Shown in pieces: positions 26,269 through 34,772 of a DNA stretch of 64,000 bases. Below the pieces are notes generated by a model. That model saw only the letters and a program-made list of their open reading frames with translations. It made no database searches and was not told the DNA's origin. The position numbers and the translations under genes are program-made. Source of the DNA: Cohnella luojiensis (GTDB lineage Bacteria; Bacillota; Bacilli; Paenibacillales; Paenibacillaceae); NCBI RefSeq assembly GCF_004564235.1, contig NZ_SOMN01000029.1, positions 1-64,000 of the forward strand, read 5' to 3'. The first letter of the stretch is position 1; the number at the start of each line of letters is the position of its first letter.

Positions 26269-27819
26269 CTAGCTCAGCATGGACCAGGCTTCTACATCCC
26301 ATGTTTTGGTTACCCAATCCTCATAAAACTCAGGCTCGTGAGAGACGAGAACGACTGTACCCTTGTAGGCTTGTAACGCTCGCTTCAGCTCGGCTTTGGC
26401 GACGACGTCTAGATGGTTCGTCGGCTCATCAAGCAGAATCCAGTTGCTTTCTTGCATCATCAGCTTGCAAAGATGAACCTTCGCCTGCTCTCCGCCACTG
26501 AGCTGATTAAGAGGGCGTGTAATATGCTCGTTCTTAAGTCCGCAACGGGCAAGTGCTGCCCGCACCTCATGCTGGTTCATAAAGGAAAACTCATCCCATA
26601 CGTCCTCCAGCGGAGTCATCGTTGGAGCCTTAGCCTCTTGCTCGAAATAAGCAGGAGATAAATAATCGCCCTGATACGTCTGGCCTTCCAGCGGAGGAAT
26701 AACGCCAAGAATCGTCTTCAGGAGCGTTGACTTGCCGACGCCGTTGCAGCCTGCGATGGCGATCTTATCGCCTCGCTCGACGACCATGTTCATCTTAGGC
26801 AGAAGCGGCTTATTGTAGCCGATCACCATTCCCTCTGTTTCAAATACGGTCTTACCGCTAGGTCTGGATTCTTTAAAATTAAAGGTCGGCTTTGCCGCTT
26901 CCTCTGGCTTATCGATGCGGTCGATACGGTCGAGTTGCTTCTCGCGGCTCTTCGCGCGTCCGGAGGTAGAAGCTCGCGCCTTATTTTTATTAATAAATTC
27001 CTCTTGCTTCTTAATATACTCCTTTTGCTTCTCGTAGGCGTCGATATGCTGCGTTTTGTTCAGATCAGCCATCTCCAGGAACTTCTCGTAATTGGCTGAG
27101 TAACGCGTCATTCTCGTAAATTCAAGATGATAGATAACGTCGACGATCTGGTTCATGAAGCCCGTATCATGAGAAATAAGAACAAATGCATAGGGATATT
27201 TCTTCAAGTAATTCGTCAGCCAATTAATATGCTCTTCATCCAAATAGTTCGTCGGCTCATCCAGCAACAAGACACCAGGTTTCTCAAGTAGCAGCTTCGC
27301 GAGCAGAACCTTCGTCCGCTGTCCACCGCTAAGCGCCGTAACGTCTCGGTCAAGCCCGATCGCATTAAGGCCTAAACCATATGCCATTTCATCGACCTTC
27401 ACGTCGATTAAATAGAAGTCTCCAATTTCAAGCTCCTCTTGAATCTCTCCCATACGCTCCAATAGCTGATCCAACAGATCCGGGTCAGCATCGCCCATCT
27501 GCGCAGCAATATCGTTAAGTTCCTCTTCTAATACGAGTAAAGGCAAAAATGCATCCTTCAAAACGTCTCGGATGGTTTTACCTGCTTCAAGCTTCGTGTG
27601 CTGGTCCAAGTAACCGTAACGAACATGGGGCGTCCATTCCACCTTGCCTTCGTCCTTCAACAACTTGCCTGTCAAAATATTCATAAGCGTAGATTTTCCT
27701 GTACCATTCGCACCAACCAACCCGACATGTTCCCCCTCAAGCAAACGGAAGAACACATTCTTAAACAATACCCGATCACCAAACGAGTGCGATAAGTGCT
27801 CAACTGTCAACAAACTCAT
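26269..27819 (-). CDS. ABC-F family ATPase
   Basis: A 516-residue soluble protein with two ABC domains and no membrane segment: Walker A GANGTGKST and GCNGVGKST, signatures LSGGQ and LSGGEQ, Walker B VLLLDEPTN and ILLDEPTN. The linker between them is rich in charged residues (EYIKKQEEFINKNKARASTSGRAKSREKQLDRIDRIDKPEE), as in the P-site tRNA interaction motif of ABC-F proteins. They act on ribosomes, either as translation factors (EttA, YbiT, YdiF) or in antibiotic resistance. The neighbouring efflux gene hints at resistance but does not prove it. Its last ~20 bases recur at 32205-32229. Confidence 0.92.
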   Translation of the reverse strand: MSLLTVEHLSHSFGDRVLFKNVFFRLLEGEHVGLVGANGTGKSTLMNILTGKLLKDEGKVEWTPHVRYGYLDQHTKLEAGKTIRDVLKDAFLPLLVLEEELNDIAAQMGDADPDLLDQLLERMGEIQEELEIGDFYLIDVKVDEMAYGLGLNAIGLDRDVTALSGGQRTKVLLAKLLLEKPGVLLLDEPTNYLDEEHINWLTNYLKKYPYAFVLISHDTGFMNQIVDVIYHLEFTRMTRYSANYEKFLEMADLNKTQHIDAYEKQKEYIKKQEEFINKNKARASTSGRAKSREKQLDRIDRIDKPEEAAKPTFNFKESRPSGKTVFETEGMVIGYNKPLLPKMNMVVERGDKIAIAGCNGVGKSTLLKTILGVIPPLEGQTYQGDYLSPAYFEQEAKAPTMTPLEDVWDEFSFMNQHEVRAALARCGLKNEHITRPLNQLSGGEQAKVHLCKLMMQESNWILLDEPTNHLDVVAKAELKRALQAYKGTVVLVSHEPEFYEDWVTKTWDVEAWSMLS

Positions 27820-27898
27820 TTTTCTATATCTCCATTCATGTTTAATCGTCGATTGTCATGGATACGTGCAATTCCATTTTCTTCTCGGAATGACTCCG

Positions 27899-27960
27899 TG
27901 TTTACTTCAAACAATAAAAATACAGAGCAATGGCTTTTAGTTCACCATGCCCTGTACCTA
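27899..27960 (-). repeat. Half repeat: boundary motif plus hairpin (copy 11)
   Basis: TGTTTACTTC followed by ATAAAAATACAGAGCA and, 20 bases on, TGCCCTGTA. This is the distal half of the sulfurtransferase-3'-end repeat with one change in the second arm. The coding core is absent. It lies upstream of the ABC-F start. Confidence 0.6.
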
Positions 27961-28029
27961 AGCTTCACAGACTGTTAATTATCTATAAGTTCATCCTCTG
28001 TAAATATTTGACAGATCCGAACAACCGAA

Positions 28030-28341
28030 TTGAACCTCTTTATGATGTGCGAACAGCTCAATCTTTCCGCAACTAGCGAACTAAGTTCAGAATTTCATGT
28101 AAGAACCTGTAGGAAAGAGGAGCTAGACCTATGGAAGGCGCGATGCCCTTACGATGATCCGGAGTTGGCTAGTGAATATCATCCGTTCATGACGGACTTT
28201 TACAATGCCGTGTACGCGGACAAAGAGGATGTCCCTGTCGGCACATGCTTTGCATGGAAAGTTTATGACTCCGTAACGACCATACATTGGTTCAAGGTTA
28301 TACTTGGTGTGCCCTTAAGCAGCACGCAACCCGAATGGTGA
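28030..28341 (+). pseudogene. Truncated GNAT acetyltransferase
   Basis: It reads VRTCRKEELDLWKARCPYDDPELASEYHPFMTDFYNAVYADKED..VPVGTCFAWKVYDSVTTIHWFKVI, the N-terminal half of a GNAT-type N-acetyltransferase. There seems to be a deletion between DKED and VPVGTCF. The acetyl-CoA binding motif (Q/RxxGxG/A) that should follow IHWFKV is missing and replaced by an unrelated tail. It is therefore not expected to be active. Confidence 0.65.
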
Positions 28342-28367
28342 AGCAACTCCAAAATTCGGTATTCGCC

Positions 28368-30086
28368 CTACAATCTGAACCTATCGATCTGCGTTTGCAA
28401 CTGCTCGGCCAGACGGGACAGAGCCTTGGCAGAGGCCGATACTTCCTCCATCGAAGAGAGCTGCTCTTCCGTAGATGCAGACACCTCTTGCGCTCCCGAT
28501 ACGGTCGTCTCGGAAACAAGAGTTACGGCTTTCATTGCGCCGACGATATGATCGGCGCCTGCCGCCATCTGCCGGATGGACGTGGAAACTTCCTGGATTT
28601 CGTCGTTAACGGCGGTAACCGAGCCCTTTATCTGCTCGAAGGACGAACTTGCCGAATGGACCGCCTCTATTCCTATCGATACTTCTTTGGTAGCGGTTCC
28701 CATCATGATAACAGCCCGTTGCGTTTCAGCTTGTATCGCTTCGACTAAATGAGCAATTTGTTCCGCGGAATGGGACGATTGCTCCGCGAGCTTGCGTATT
28801 TCGCTTGCGATAACGAGGAATCCTTTACCATACTCGCCCGATCGGGCAGCCTCGATTCCGGCGTTCAATGACAATATATTCGTCTTACTTGCAATGTCGG
28901 AGATGGAATTCAGTATGTTCCCGATTTGTGCCGAACGTTCTCCTAGTCCATTGATCTGCACGGATAAACCCGCCACCGTATCGTGAATGGAGCTCATCTG
29001 CTCGATTGCCGTTCGAACGGCAATATCGCCTTCCAACGCCCTTTCGAACGCTACGTTCGCGGTATTCGAAACCATATGCGTCCTGTTAGCGATATGTTGA
29101 ACACCCGCAGACATTTCCCCAATCGTCTTGGACGCTTCTTCCAAGTGCTGGAACCCGTATCCAGCGTCCGTGGCGACCTGCTGCATCGTCTCGGCAATTT
29201 GGCCCGATGCCAAGGAAGCCTGCTCGCTTGTTGCCGTTAATTGCTCGGAGGATGCGGCAACCTGCTCGGCACTTGAGCTGACATGCTGAATAAGCTGGCG
29301 AAGATGGTGCGACATTTCGTTAAAAGAAGCCGACAGATCGCCTACCTCGTCATTGTTCCTTATATTAATAATTTGCGAGGCAAGGTCGCCTTCAGCGATT
29401 CGGCTAGCCGTCTGCACAAGCGTTACGATCGGCCTAGATATGATGCGTCCGATGAACCAAGTGATGACGAGACTGACGACTACTGCGGCCGAACCTGCCA
29501 GAATGATCAAGAGCTTGATGAATTCAACTTCCTTATGTACCGCTTGGTTTTCTTGATCCAATAGGGTCTTCTGGTAATCGGACAACTCTTCGGCTTTTTG
29601 TTCGAACTTGGTTAGAATTTCCTGGCCCTGATTGGATGTCGTTTTCATCGCTTCATCCATATTACCGCCGACTTTAAGCCTTATCGCCTTGTTCGATATG
29701 AAGTAATAGTTATTCTCTAGGCTGACCGCTTCCTGAAGCATCGCGACGGCTTTATGATCCGAAATCGATTCTTCCAGACTGCTGCTCAACTTCTTGTATT
29801 CACTGTGCGCGTCGTTGTACTCCTGCATGATGGCGGCATCATCCAGCAACAGGTAACCGCGGAGACTCGATTGCTCTTTCTTGACGTTAAGTTCAAGCTT
29901 CTGGAGAAGGAACAGGTGATTCGCCTGATCTTCCGCGATGGCGGTGTACTGACTTTCCACTTTGGATATTTGGAAATAGCCCAGTGCGACCGTAGCCACG
30001 AGGATAAGCAACACTGCCGTAAATCCCGCAAAAAGCTTTCGGCTAATCGTAAATCTGAATAGATTTTTTCTGGGTTTTTTCATCAT
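28368..30086 (-). CDS. Methyl-accepting chemotaxis protein
   Basis: A 572-residue transducer. It has a membrane segment at ~12-34, an extracellular four-helix-bundle-like sensor to ~190 ([40 protein letters not shown], as in CHASE3/4HB domains), a second membrane segment, HAMP at ~210-265 and a signalling domain. The hairpin tip is [46 protein letters not shown], where Gly and Ser stand in place of the usual A-N-E-A/V-A-R-A-G-E. Methylation helices flank it. The 4HB sensor suggests detection of small molecules; the ligand is unknown. motAB at 58 kb show the organism is motile. Confidence 0.95.
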   Translation of the reverse strand: MMKKPRKNLFRFTISRKLFAGFTAVLLILVATVALGYFQISKVESQYTAIAEDQANHLFLLQKLELNVKKEQSSLRGYLLLDDAAIMQEYNDAHSEYKKLSSSLEESISDHKAVAMLQEAVSLENNYYFISNKAIRLKVGGNMDEAMKTTSNQGQEILTKFEQKAEELSDYQKTLLDQENQAVHKEVEFIKLLIILAGSAAVVVSLVITWFIGRIISRPIVTLVQTASRIAEGDLASQIINIRNNDEVGDLSASFNEMSHHLRQLIQHVSSSAEQVAASSEQLTATSEQASLASGQIAETMQQVATDAGYGFQHLEEASKTIGEMSAGVQHIANRTHMVSNTANVAFERALEGDIAVRTAIEQMSSIHDTVAGLSVQINGLGERSAQIGNILNSISDIASKTNILSLNAGIEAARSGEYGKGFLVIASEIRKLAEQSSHSAEQIAHLVEAIQAETQRAVIMMGTATKEVSIGIEAVHSASSSFEQIKGSVTAVNDEIQEVSTSIRQMAAGADHIVGAMKAVTLVSETTVSGAQEVSASTEEQLSSMEEVSASAKALSRLAEQLQTQIDRFRL

Positions 30087-30213
30087 ATAGCCTCTGTGTT
30101 AGATTTATTTACTTACATATCCTAATATATTACACGGAAGTGCCTTCTTTCAACAATTATCTACTCCAATTACAATTAATTAGGAAGAATCTCCGTCTGA
30201 AAGGATCCGCAAT

Positions 30214-30351
30214 GTGCCCTCCCGGGCAGAAGAGGCATTACCTATACTGAAGGAGCACATGCCTCGGAAAGATTATGAAAACCTGCAGATTACGAAAGCC
30301 CATGATTTCTTTCTAAAAGCTGTGGCTTCTTCTAAAATCAGTCCATTTTAA
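30214..30351 (+). pseudogene. Possible C-terminal gene fragment
   Basis: A 45-codon reading frame (AEEALPILKEHMPRKDYENLQITKAHDFFLKA...) from a GTG to TAA with protein-like composition but no ribosome binding site. It is followed at 30364-30395 and 30428-30463 by two hairpins, the second a good plus-strand terminator. It looks like the tail of a lost gene; I do not recognise the family. Confidence 0.3.
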
Positions 30352-30427
30352 AAAGATATAAGACCACAGTTCACCTTTAGGATGAACGAGTGTGGGCTGA
30401 ATAAGGCATTCCCTAGAATAAAGCAGG

Positions 30428-30472
30428 GCCGAGGTACACCAACAGATGTTGGTGTGCCTCGGCTTTTATTTA
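30428..30472 (+). terminator. Strong rightward terminator
   Basis: GCCGAGGTACACCAACA (30428-30444) pairs with TGTTGGTGTGCCTCGGC (30447-30463), followed by TTTTATTT. No intact plus-strand gene precedes it, which supports the idea that a gene was lost at 30.2 kb. It may also protect the end of the convergent MerR gene. Confidence 0.85.
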
Positions 30473-30491
30473 CATGTACAGTCTGCAGAGG

Positions 30492-31202
30492 TCACGCCTC
30501 AGACAAGGTAGCACCTGAGACTATGTCTAATAGATTTTGCAAATAGGAGATGCCTCGCACTTGCTCAACCAATGCATAATCAATGTATTCAAGAGATTTA
30601 AGTGCAATTTCCTTAGCCTGCTCAACATTATGTTTATCAAGCTCCGTTAATACTTCACGAACGGTATCTAAGGAATACACTACTCTTTGAACAGTTCGGA
30701 TGATAAGCACTTTACGAATATCTGAAGAGCTGTAGATACGGAATCCACTCTCTTGTTGACGCTCAGGCTTGATTAATCCTTCCTTCTCCCAATGCCGAAT
30801 CGCGGAAGCAGATACGTTCGCTTCTTCAGCTACCTCACCAATCGAAAACGAGTTTTTATTGCGGTAGTTCGGCAGATCGTTTAGCTCTTTCAAATCAAGC
30901 ATGTCGACTGTTCTTTGTACGGTTTCTTTTTCAGCATGCAGCTTTACTTGTGCCTTGTTAATTAGCCATAAGGCATCAAGCTTTTCCCCGCGAATAATGC
31001 GCGGCATTACCTCTCGAATCAAATCCATTCCAAAACCAGCATACATCGCACGTATACATTGGAAATAAGCCTCGTGTTCCTTTGTATAAATGCGATAGCC
31101 ATTTGCCGCCCTCTCGACGTAAGGAACAAGTCCCCAAGCTTCATAATGCCTTAATGCGCTCGTGCTTATATTTAATTTTTTTGCTATCTCAATCCCTTTC
31201 AT
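30492..31202 (-). CDS. Tandem MerR-type regulator (two DNA-binding domains)
   Basis: A 236-residue protein with two MerR-like helix-turn-helix domains: residues ~1-70 (IAKKLNISTSALRHYEAWGLVPYVERAANGYRIY) and ~115-185 (SIGEVAEEANVSASAIRHWEKEGLIKPERQQESGFRIYSSSDIRKV). Each domain has the usual R-H-Y/W-E-x-x-G-L recognition region. No metal-binding cysteines are visible. A single chain with both domains could bind an asymmetric operator. It is divergent from the VOC gene at 31368, its likely target. Confidence 0.85.
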   Translation of the reverse strand: MKGIEIAKKLNISTSALRHYEAWGLVPYVERAANGYRIYTKEHEAYFQCIRAMYAGFGMDLIREVMPRIIRGEKLDALWLINKAQVKLHAEKETVQRTVDMLDLKELNDLPNYRNKNSFSIGEVAEEANVSASAIRHWEKEGLIKPERQQESGFRIYSSSDIRKVLIIRTVQRVVYSLDTVREVLTELDKHNVEQAKEIALKSLEYIDYALVEQVRGISYLQNLLDIVSGATLSEA

Positions 31203-31367
31203 CTCAACCTCCTTTATTAATCCTATAATTTATTATTAAAGCATATGACGGGTTTATGTCTTTTCGATAGCTTAACACATCAATAAATTTCAACAAACCC
31301 TATCATTTGCATTAATGTTGTACGCTTGATGTGTAAGCTAAATTCTCGAAAGAAGAGGTGGCTAGTA

Positions 31368-32087
31368 ATGAATAAAGTTAAACCGATTTTACCCTGTCCA
31401 TCCATAAAGGAACAGGTGTCCTTTTATGAGGGTCTGGGCTTCAAAACTATTCAAATTTACACTCGGCCCAATCCTTATGCAGTTGTAAGTTACGGTTCGC
31501 TTGAGCTGCACTTTTATGGAACCAAGAGAATATTACCTAATGAAAATCCCCAGATGTGCTATATCGAAGTTGACGATGTAAACCGGGTATATGAAGATTT
31601 CACTACTGGATTGAAACGACACATCAGGAAAATCCCTCGTTCCGGCATACCGCGAATATCAAAATTGAAATACTTAGTAGATGATCGAAGATTTATGATG
31701 ACTGATTTAGGCGGCAATACGTTTTACATTGGAACACCGAATGCCGATCTTTCCGATCCCGCTTTTTATAGAACCATCGAGAGTGTGGAATATGCAAAAA
31801 ATTTCGAGATACTCTACGATTTAATATATTCAAAAGAAGACAGTAATTCAGCGTTCAATATGTTGGAAAAATTCTTTCCTATAGAAGATATTAATTCGAC
31901 CAACGTAGGAGATTTGGATCAAGCAAAAATATTACTGGTTGCTTTGGACATTCAATTCCAGCGAGATAAAGTAGTGAACCAAAGCATTAACGATAGACTT
32001 ATAAAGTTAGTTAACTATTACAACACTGAAAATTCAGATTGGAATAAAATCTCGCAACAGTATAACGAGATTATTAGTGGTGAATAA
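31368..32087 (+). CDS. VOC-family (bleomycin-resistance-like) protein with extra C-terminal domain
   Basis: A 239-residue protein started at 31368 after GAGGTGG; an ATG at 31326 has no site. Residues ~1-125 follow the bleomycin-resistance fold (VKPILPCPSIKEQVSFYEGLGFKTIQIYTRPNPYAVVSYGSLELHFYG...MCYIEVDDVNRVYEDF...FMMTDLGGNTFYIG). The C-terminal ~110 residues are helical and not recognised. It is divergent from the tandem MerR gene. Such proteins often bind drugs; a resistance role is inferred. Confidence 0.78.
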   Translation: MNKVKPILPCPSIKEQVSFYEGLGFKTIQIYTRPNPYAVVSYGSLELHFYGTKRILPNENPQMCYIEVDDVNRVYEDFTTGLKRHIRKIPRSGIPRISKLKYLVDDRRFMMTDLGGNTFYIGTPNADLSDPAFYRTIESVEYAKNFEILYDLIYSKEDSNSAFNMLEKFFPIEDINSTNVGDLDQAKILLVALDIQFQRDKVVNQSINDRLIKLVNYYNTENSDWNKISQQYNEIISGE

Positions 32088-32100
32088 AAAGTTTATAAAT

Positions 32101-32204
32101 TGTTGACTCCGCGGCATTTATTACTAACATAGAAAAATACATCGCCGGGACACTAGGTCACATGGCGATGTATTCAAAATTTTTAATCTATTTGCAAGTT
32201 CCAA
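32101..32204 (-). repeat. Variant repeat: hairpin plus boundary motif (copy 7)
   Basis: TGTTGACTCC (32101-32110), then a hairpin with arms AATACATCGCC (32136-32146) and GGCGATGTATT (32164-32174), perfectly complementary and of the CATCGC type. The core is changed (TTCCAATCTCTAGCT). It then runs into a copy of the ABC-F gene end. Confidence 0.65.
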
Positions 32205-32229
32205 TCTCTAGCTCTGCATGGACCAGGCT
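32205..32229 (-). repeat. Copy of the last codons of the ABC-F gene
   Basis: On the minus strand it reads AWSMQS then TAG; the ABC-F gene ends AWSMLS then TAG (26266-26290). About 24 of 25 bases match. No ABC-F coding sequence lies upstream of it, so only the gene's end was copied or recombined here. Confidence 0.6.
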
Positions 32230-32267
32230 CGGTCAGACCACCGCTGTAAACATTTTCAGGAACCGCT

Positions 32268-32277
32268 TGTTGACTTC
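32268..32277 (-). repeat. Isolated boundary motif GAAGTCAACA
   Basis: An exact copy of the 10-base distal end of the sulfurtransferase-3'-end repeat. The sigma-factor remnant to its right stops matching its family about here. Confidence 0.4.
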
Positions 32278-32619
32278 GACAACAACTCTAGCGCTTCTCG
32301 CACATCCCAGTAGTTCCATTCAGTGTACGGGACGAACCGCTCTTCCTTCATCTGTAACGGGTTGCGGCTGCAGCTTATGGCTGCGGCAAAAATCAATCCA
32401 AACGTTGGCCGCTATCCGAAATAAGAACGGCTTTGTAATTTCCCTCTCCGGGAACCGAACATGCCAACGGTAAGCTTTGATCAGCGTCTCCTGGAACAAA
32501 TCGTCCGTATCCCATGCCGAACCCGACTTGAACCTACAATAGCGCTTCAGGTCGGCATGCATCGGCAGCGTCATTCTCGTAAAAGAATCGTACCCTTCGT
32601 CCGTATTATCCTCCTCCAT
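32278..32619 (-). pseudogene. ECF-type sigma factor remnant
   Basis: The first 90 codons read as sigma-70 region 2 (TLPMHADLKRYCRFKSGSAWDTDDLFQETLIKAYRWHVRFPEREITKPFLFRIAANVWIDFCRSH). A frameshift then moves the continuation (PYTEWNYWDVREALELLSK) to another frame. The sequence breaks off at the repeat boundary motif, before region 4. Region 2 could still be translated, but without region 4 no -35 recognition is possible. Confidence 0.75.
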
Positions 32620-32638
32620 GCGCTCAGCCCTTTTCGGT

Positions 32639-33052
32639 TTATCTCTTATATTTCATTTTGTGAGCATAGTAAGGAGAATTCTCGAACGTTTCCACGATGT
32701 TGAACACATTGCCGTCCGGATCGAACGTTTCAAAAAACCGGATTCCCGTATGCTCGTCTATCTCGCTCAATGTCGCTCCTTTTGCCGCCAGCTCCCGATA
32801 GGACCGGTTAATGTCGTACGAAAGTGAAATTGTAATAGTGCAGCTTGATTTCCCCCGTATCGAAATGTACCGGCTGCGGCTTTGCCACTTCCATAAGACG
32901 ATGAACGTCTCCCTTATCGACGATACTAGTGGACCCACGGGATCGGCAGGAAGGAACACTGAGAAGACGCTACCATAACCGATCTTGGATGATACTTCCA
33001 TGTAGCCTCCTTGAACGAAGCGATCATTCCGACAGTCATTTAATTCCTCCAC
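32639..33052 (-). pseudogene. Frameshifted VOC-family protein
   Basis: The pieces KIGYGSVF.FLPADPVGPLVSSI, AKPQPVHFDTGEIKLHYYNF and DINRSYRELAAKGATLSEIDEHTGIRFFETFDPDGNVFNIVE belong to one glyoxalase/bleomycin-resistance fold but lie in different frames. At least two frameshifts are needed to join them (near 32925 and 32820). The end is intact with its stop at 32639. Confidence 0.7.
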
Positions 33053-33137
33053 ATCAGCTCTTCTAAGTAATGAACCGTCCTTACTCGCAATGAAGCAACT
33101 ACCCCCTCGTGTTGATTTGACTTATAGCTATTTAAGG

Positions 33138-33322
33138 TGTTGACTTCAATAATACATCAATTAAGGCCAGATCCCTCAGACGAGGAGTTCTGAGTACTTC
33201 GTTGGGTTTTATTTCCAATTTGTAACATATTCATAACTGATACACTGCTATTTATCTTTCAACTTTTCTTTTTCCCCAACCTCCACCGGGTTCCCCTCAT
33301 AACTAATCCAATCGCTCCAGCC
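33138..33322 (-). repeat. Sulfurtransferase-3'-end repeat (copy 6)
   Basis: On the minus strand it reads GWSDWISYEGNPVEVGEKEKLKDK then a stop (core 33304-33322), and it ends with GAAGTCAACA at 33138-33147. The central hairpin is decayed; only AATACATC at 33150 remains. Upstream bases just before the core match copy 5 for about 8 more positions, so these two are sister copies. Confidence 0.75.
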
Positions 33323-33362
33323 GTCGGATCATGGGAAATTGCGCACAAATAAGCGGACTTCT

Positions 33363-33635
33363 TCATCGTTGGGAGTATAATAGCGTCTGTGCGATCCCGA
33401 CAAAATATTCAGATTCACGGATGATATGGTTAAGAACAACAATTGCCGTTGGATTCTTTTTAATGGGTTCACTATTTTGTTTTAAGTACTGGAGAAATTG
33501 AATAAATTGAACACTTTGATCTAAACAGTGCTTAACGAGGTTTAAAACTTCCTTGTACAAGGTTGGCGAGATCACCGATCCAGAGCGAATAACAGACTCT
33601 ATAAAACGAACAACCATTTGATGTGTCTGTGACAA
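33363..33635 (-). CDS. Hypothetical 90-residue helical protein
   Basis: It starts with MSQTHQMVVRFIESVIRSGSVISPTLYKEVLNLVKHCLD and appears all-helical, with no signal peptide or known motif. I do not recognise it. It lies in the cassette between repeat copies 6 and 5, next to the second oxygenase copy. Confidence 0.4.
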   Translation of the reverse strand: MSQTHQMVVRFIESVIRSGSVISPTLYKEVLNLVKHCLDQSVQFIQFLQYLKQNSEPIKKNPTAIVVLNHIIRESEYFVGIAQTLLYSQR

Positions 33636-33712
33636 TACATTTTCCCACCGTAAAGATACGGAGGTTAGAAATCGATTAGAACTAAAACGAGTAGGCGACG
33701 GAATTCATTTCA

Positions 33713-33750
33713 CCGCGCTCTGTATTGGACTTGAATTCTGCTATGCGTTT
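33713..33750 (-). repeat. Half repeat joined to the oxygenase duplication
   Basis: GCGCTCTGTATT and CTGCTATGCGTTTT match positions 17796-17806 and 17819-17832 of repeat copy 9, with the first hairpin arm missing. The sequence then switches directly into the oxygenase 3' end, skipping the core. It marks one breakpoint of the duplication. Confidence 0.6.
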
Positions 33751-34484
33751 TAAATTTGGCGATGACTTTGTCTTCTCATCCACTGTGTTGCTACCCATTT
33801 CCCCCCGACCGCAACAGGGTTTCCCCCATGCAACGTTAGTTCATTTAAGTGATAATCGTTATAAAAATATTCGAAATAGACGGCACTGCCTTTTTTAGGC
33901 GTTACCGAAAAATGAAGAGAAGGGAAATACGTTTCGCCGCCTTCATCCACGTCATTTAAATACATCACCAGTGAGCAAATACGATTGTTGACCACATTTC
34001 CGGATGTAAAATAGTCATAGTGAGGCTGATACTGTTCACCGGATTTATAATGTAAAATTTGCAGCGGCTCGGCATGTGATACCGGTATATTCAACAGTTC
34101 TGAACCTCTGGTTTCAATTCTTTGAATCAATTCATTTTCGCCTTCGTCAAAGAACATGCTGCTGCTTGTTCTAATATCGCTTACGACGTGAGACTTGCCA
34201 ATTTTAGCTCGCTCCATTCTATTTTTAGCCAAATCAACTAAAGCATCGCATTCTATGTAGCTTAATACGTTTTCCAATATCAAGATAAGCGGCTCATCTA
34301 TTTTGCCGACAATATAAATCTCTTGATCCGTTGTTTTCATTCTGTTTCCAGTTAAATGAATAATCGTCTGTTCCTTAACGTTCATCGTTCCATCCCCCAT
34401 TATTTGAGAAGTAATCGAATGAACATTATGTTCGCTCATTAAGATAGTTCCTTGCGGAGTCGGAAAGTCCTTCCACAATTTCAT
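33750..34484 (-). CDS. 2OG-Fe(II) oxygenase, prolyl-4-hydroxylase-like (copy B)
   Basis: A 244-residue protein almost identical to the one at 17940-18674, with only a handful of substitutions (for example LSYIECDAL for LSNLECDAL, and VGGKW for VGEKW). The iron ligands His155/Asp157/His219 and Lys229 are all kept, so it may be active. The start at 34484 is chosen to match copy A; an upstream in-frame start at 34508 lies in different flanking DNA. The low divergence points to a recent duplication or gene conversion. Confidence 0.88.
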   Translation of the reverse strand: MKLWKDFPTPQGTILMSEHNVHSITSQIMGDGTMNVKEQTIIHLTGNRMKTTDQEIYIVGKIDEPLILILENVLSYIECDALVDLAKNRMERAKIGKSHVVSDIRTSSSMFFDEGENELIQRIETRGSELLNIPVSHAEPLQILHYKSGEQYQPHYDYFTSGNVVNNRICSLVMYLNDVDEGGETYFPSLHFSVTPKKGSAVYFEYFYNDYHLNELTLHGGNPVAVGGKWVATQWMRRQSHRQI

Positions 34485-34506
34485 TTTTATACACTCTCGG
34501 CTAAAC

Positions 34507-34695
34507 AATACGCGCCGGAAGTTACAGCCCTTTATCGTTGGGTCCTATATCAACGTTCCGGACCAAGGGATCAAAAATTCCGGGCCGGTTTACTATGGAG
34601 CGAACTTCCCTAGATTACGGAGAGTCAAAGCGAAATACGACCCTGAAAATGTGTTTAGAAATCCCCAAAGTATTCCTCCGGCTCGTAGAGCATAG
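34507..34695 (+). pseudogene. 3' fragment of the FAD-linked oxidase gene
   Basis: It matches 19975-20155 of the intact gene (TRRKLQPFIVGSYINVPDQG..., ...YYGANFPRLRRVKAKYDPENVF) and ends with a slightly different tail (RNPQSIPPARRA). The first ~1.17 kb of the gene is missing. The junction lies right after the oxygenase start region, so the duplicated block suffered an internal deletion. Confidence 0.9.
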
Positions 34696-34723
34696 GACTA
34701 ATAGTTAGAAGCACTCGTGCATA

Positions 34724-34763
34724 AAAAAACATCTAACACCTCTGATTGGGGTTAGATGTTTTT
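34724..34763. terminator. Bidirectional terminator
   Basis: AAAACATCTAACACC (about 34726-34740) pairs with GGGTTAGATGTTTT (34749-34762) with A and T runs on both sides. It ends the leftward DUF4153-like gene and could end rightward transcripts too. Confidence 0.85.
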
Positions 34764-34772
34764 CTGGATTAA

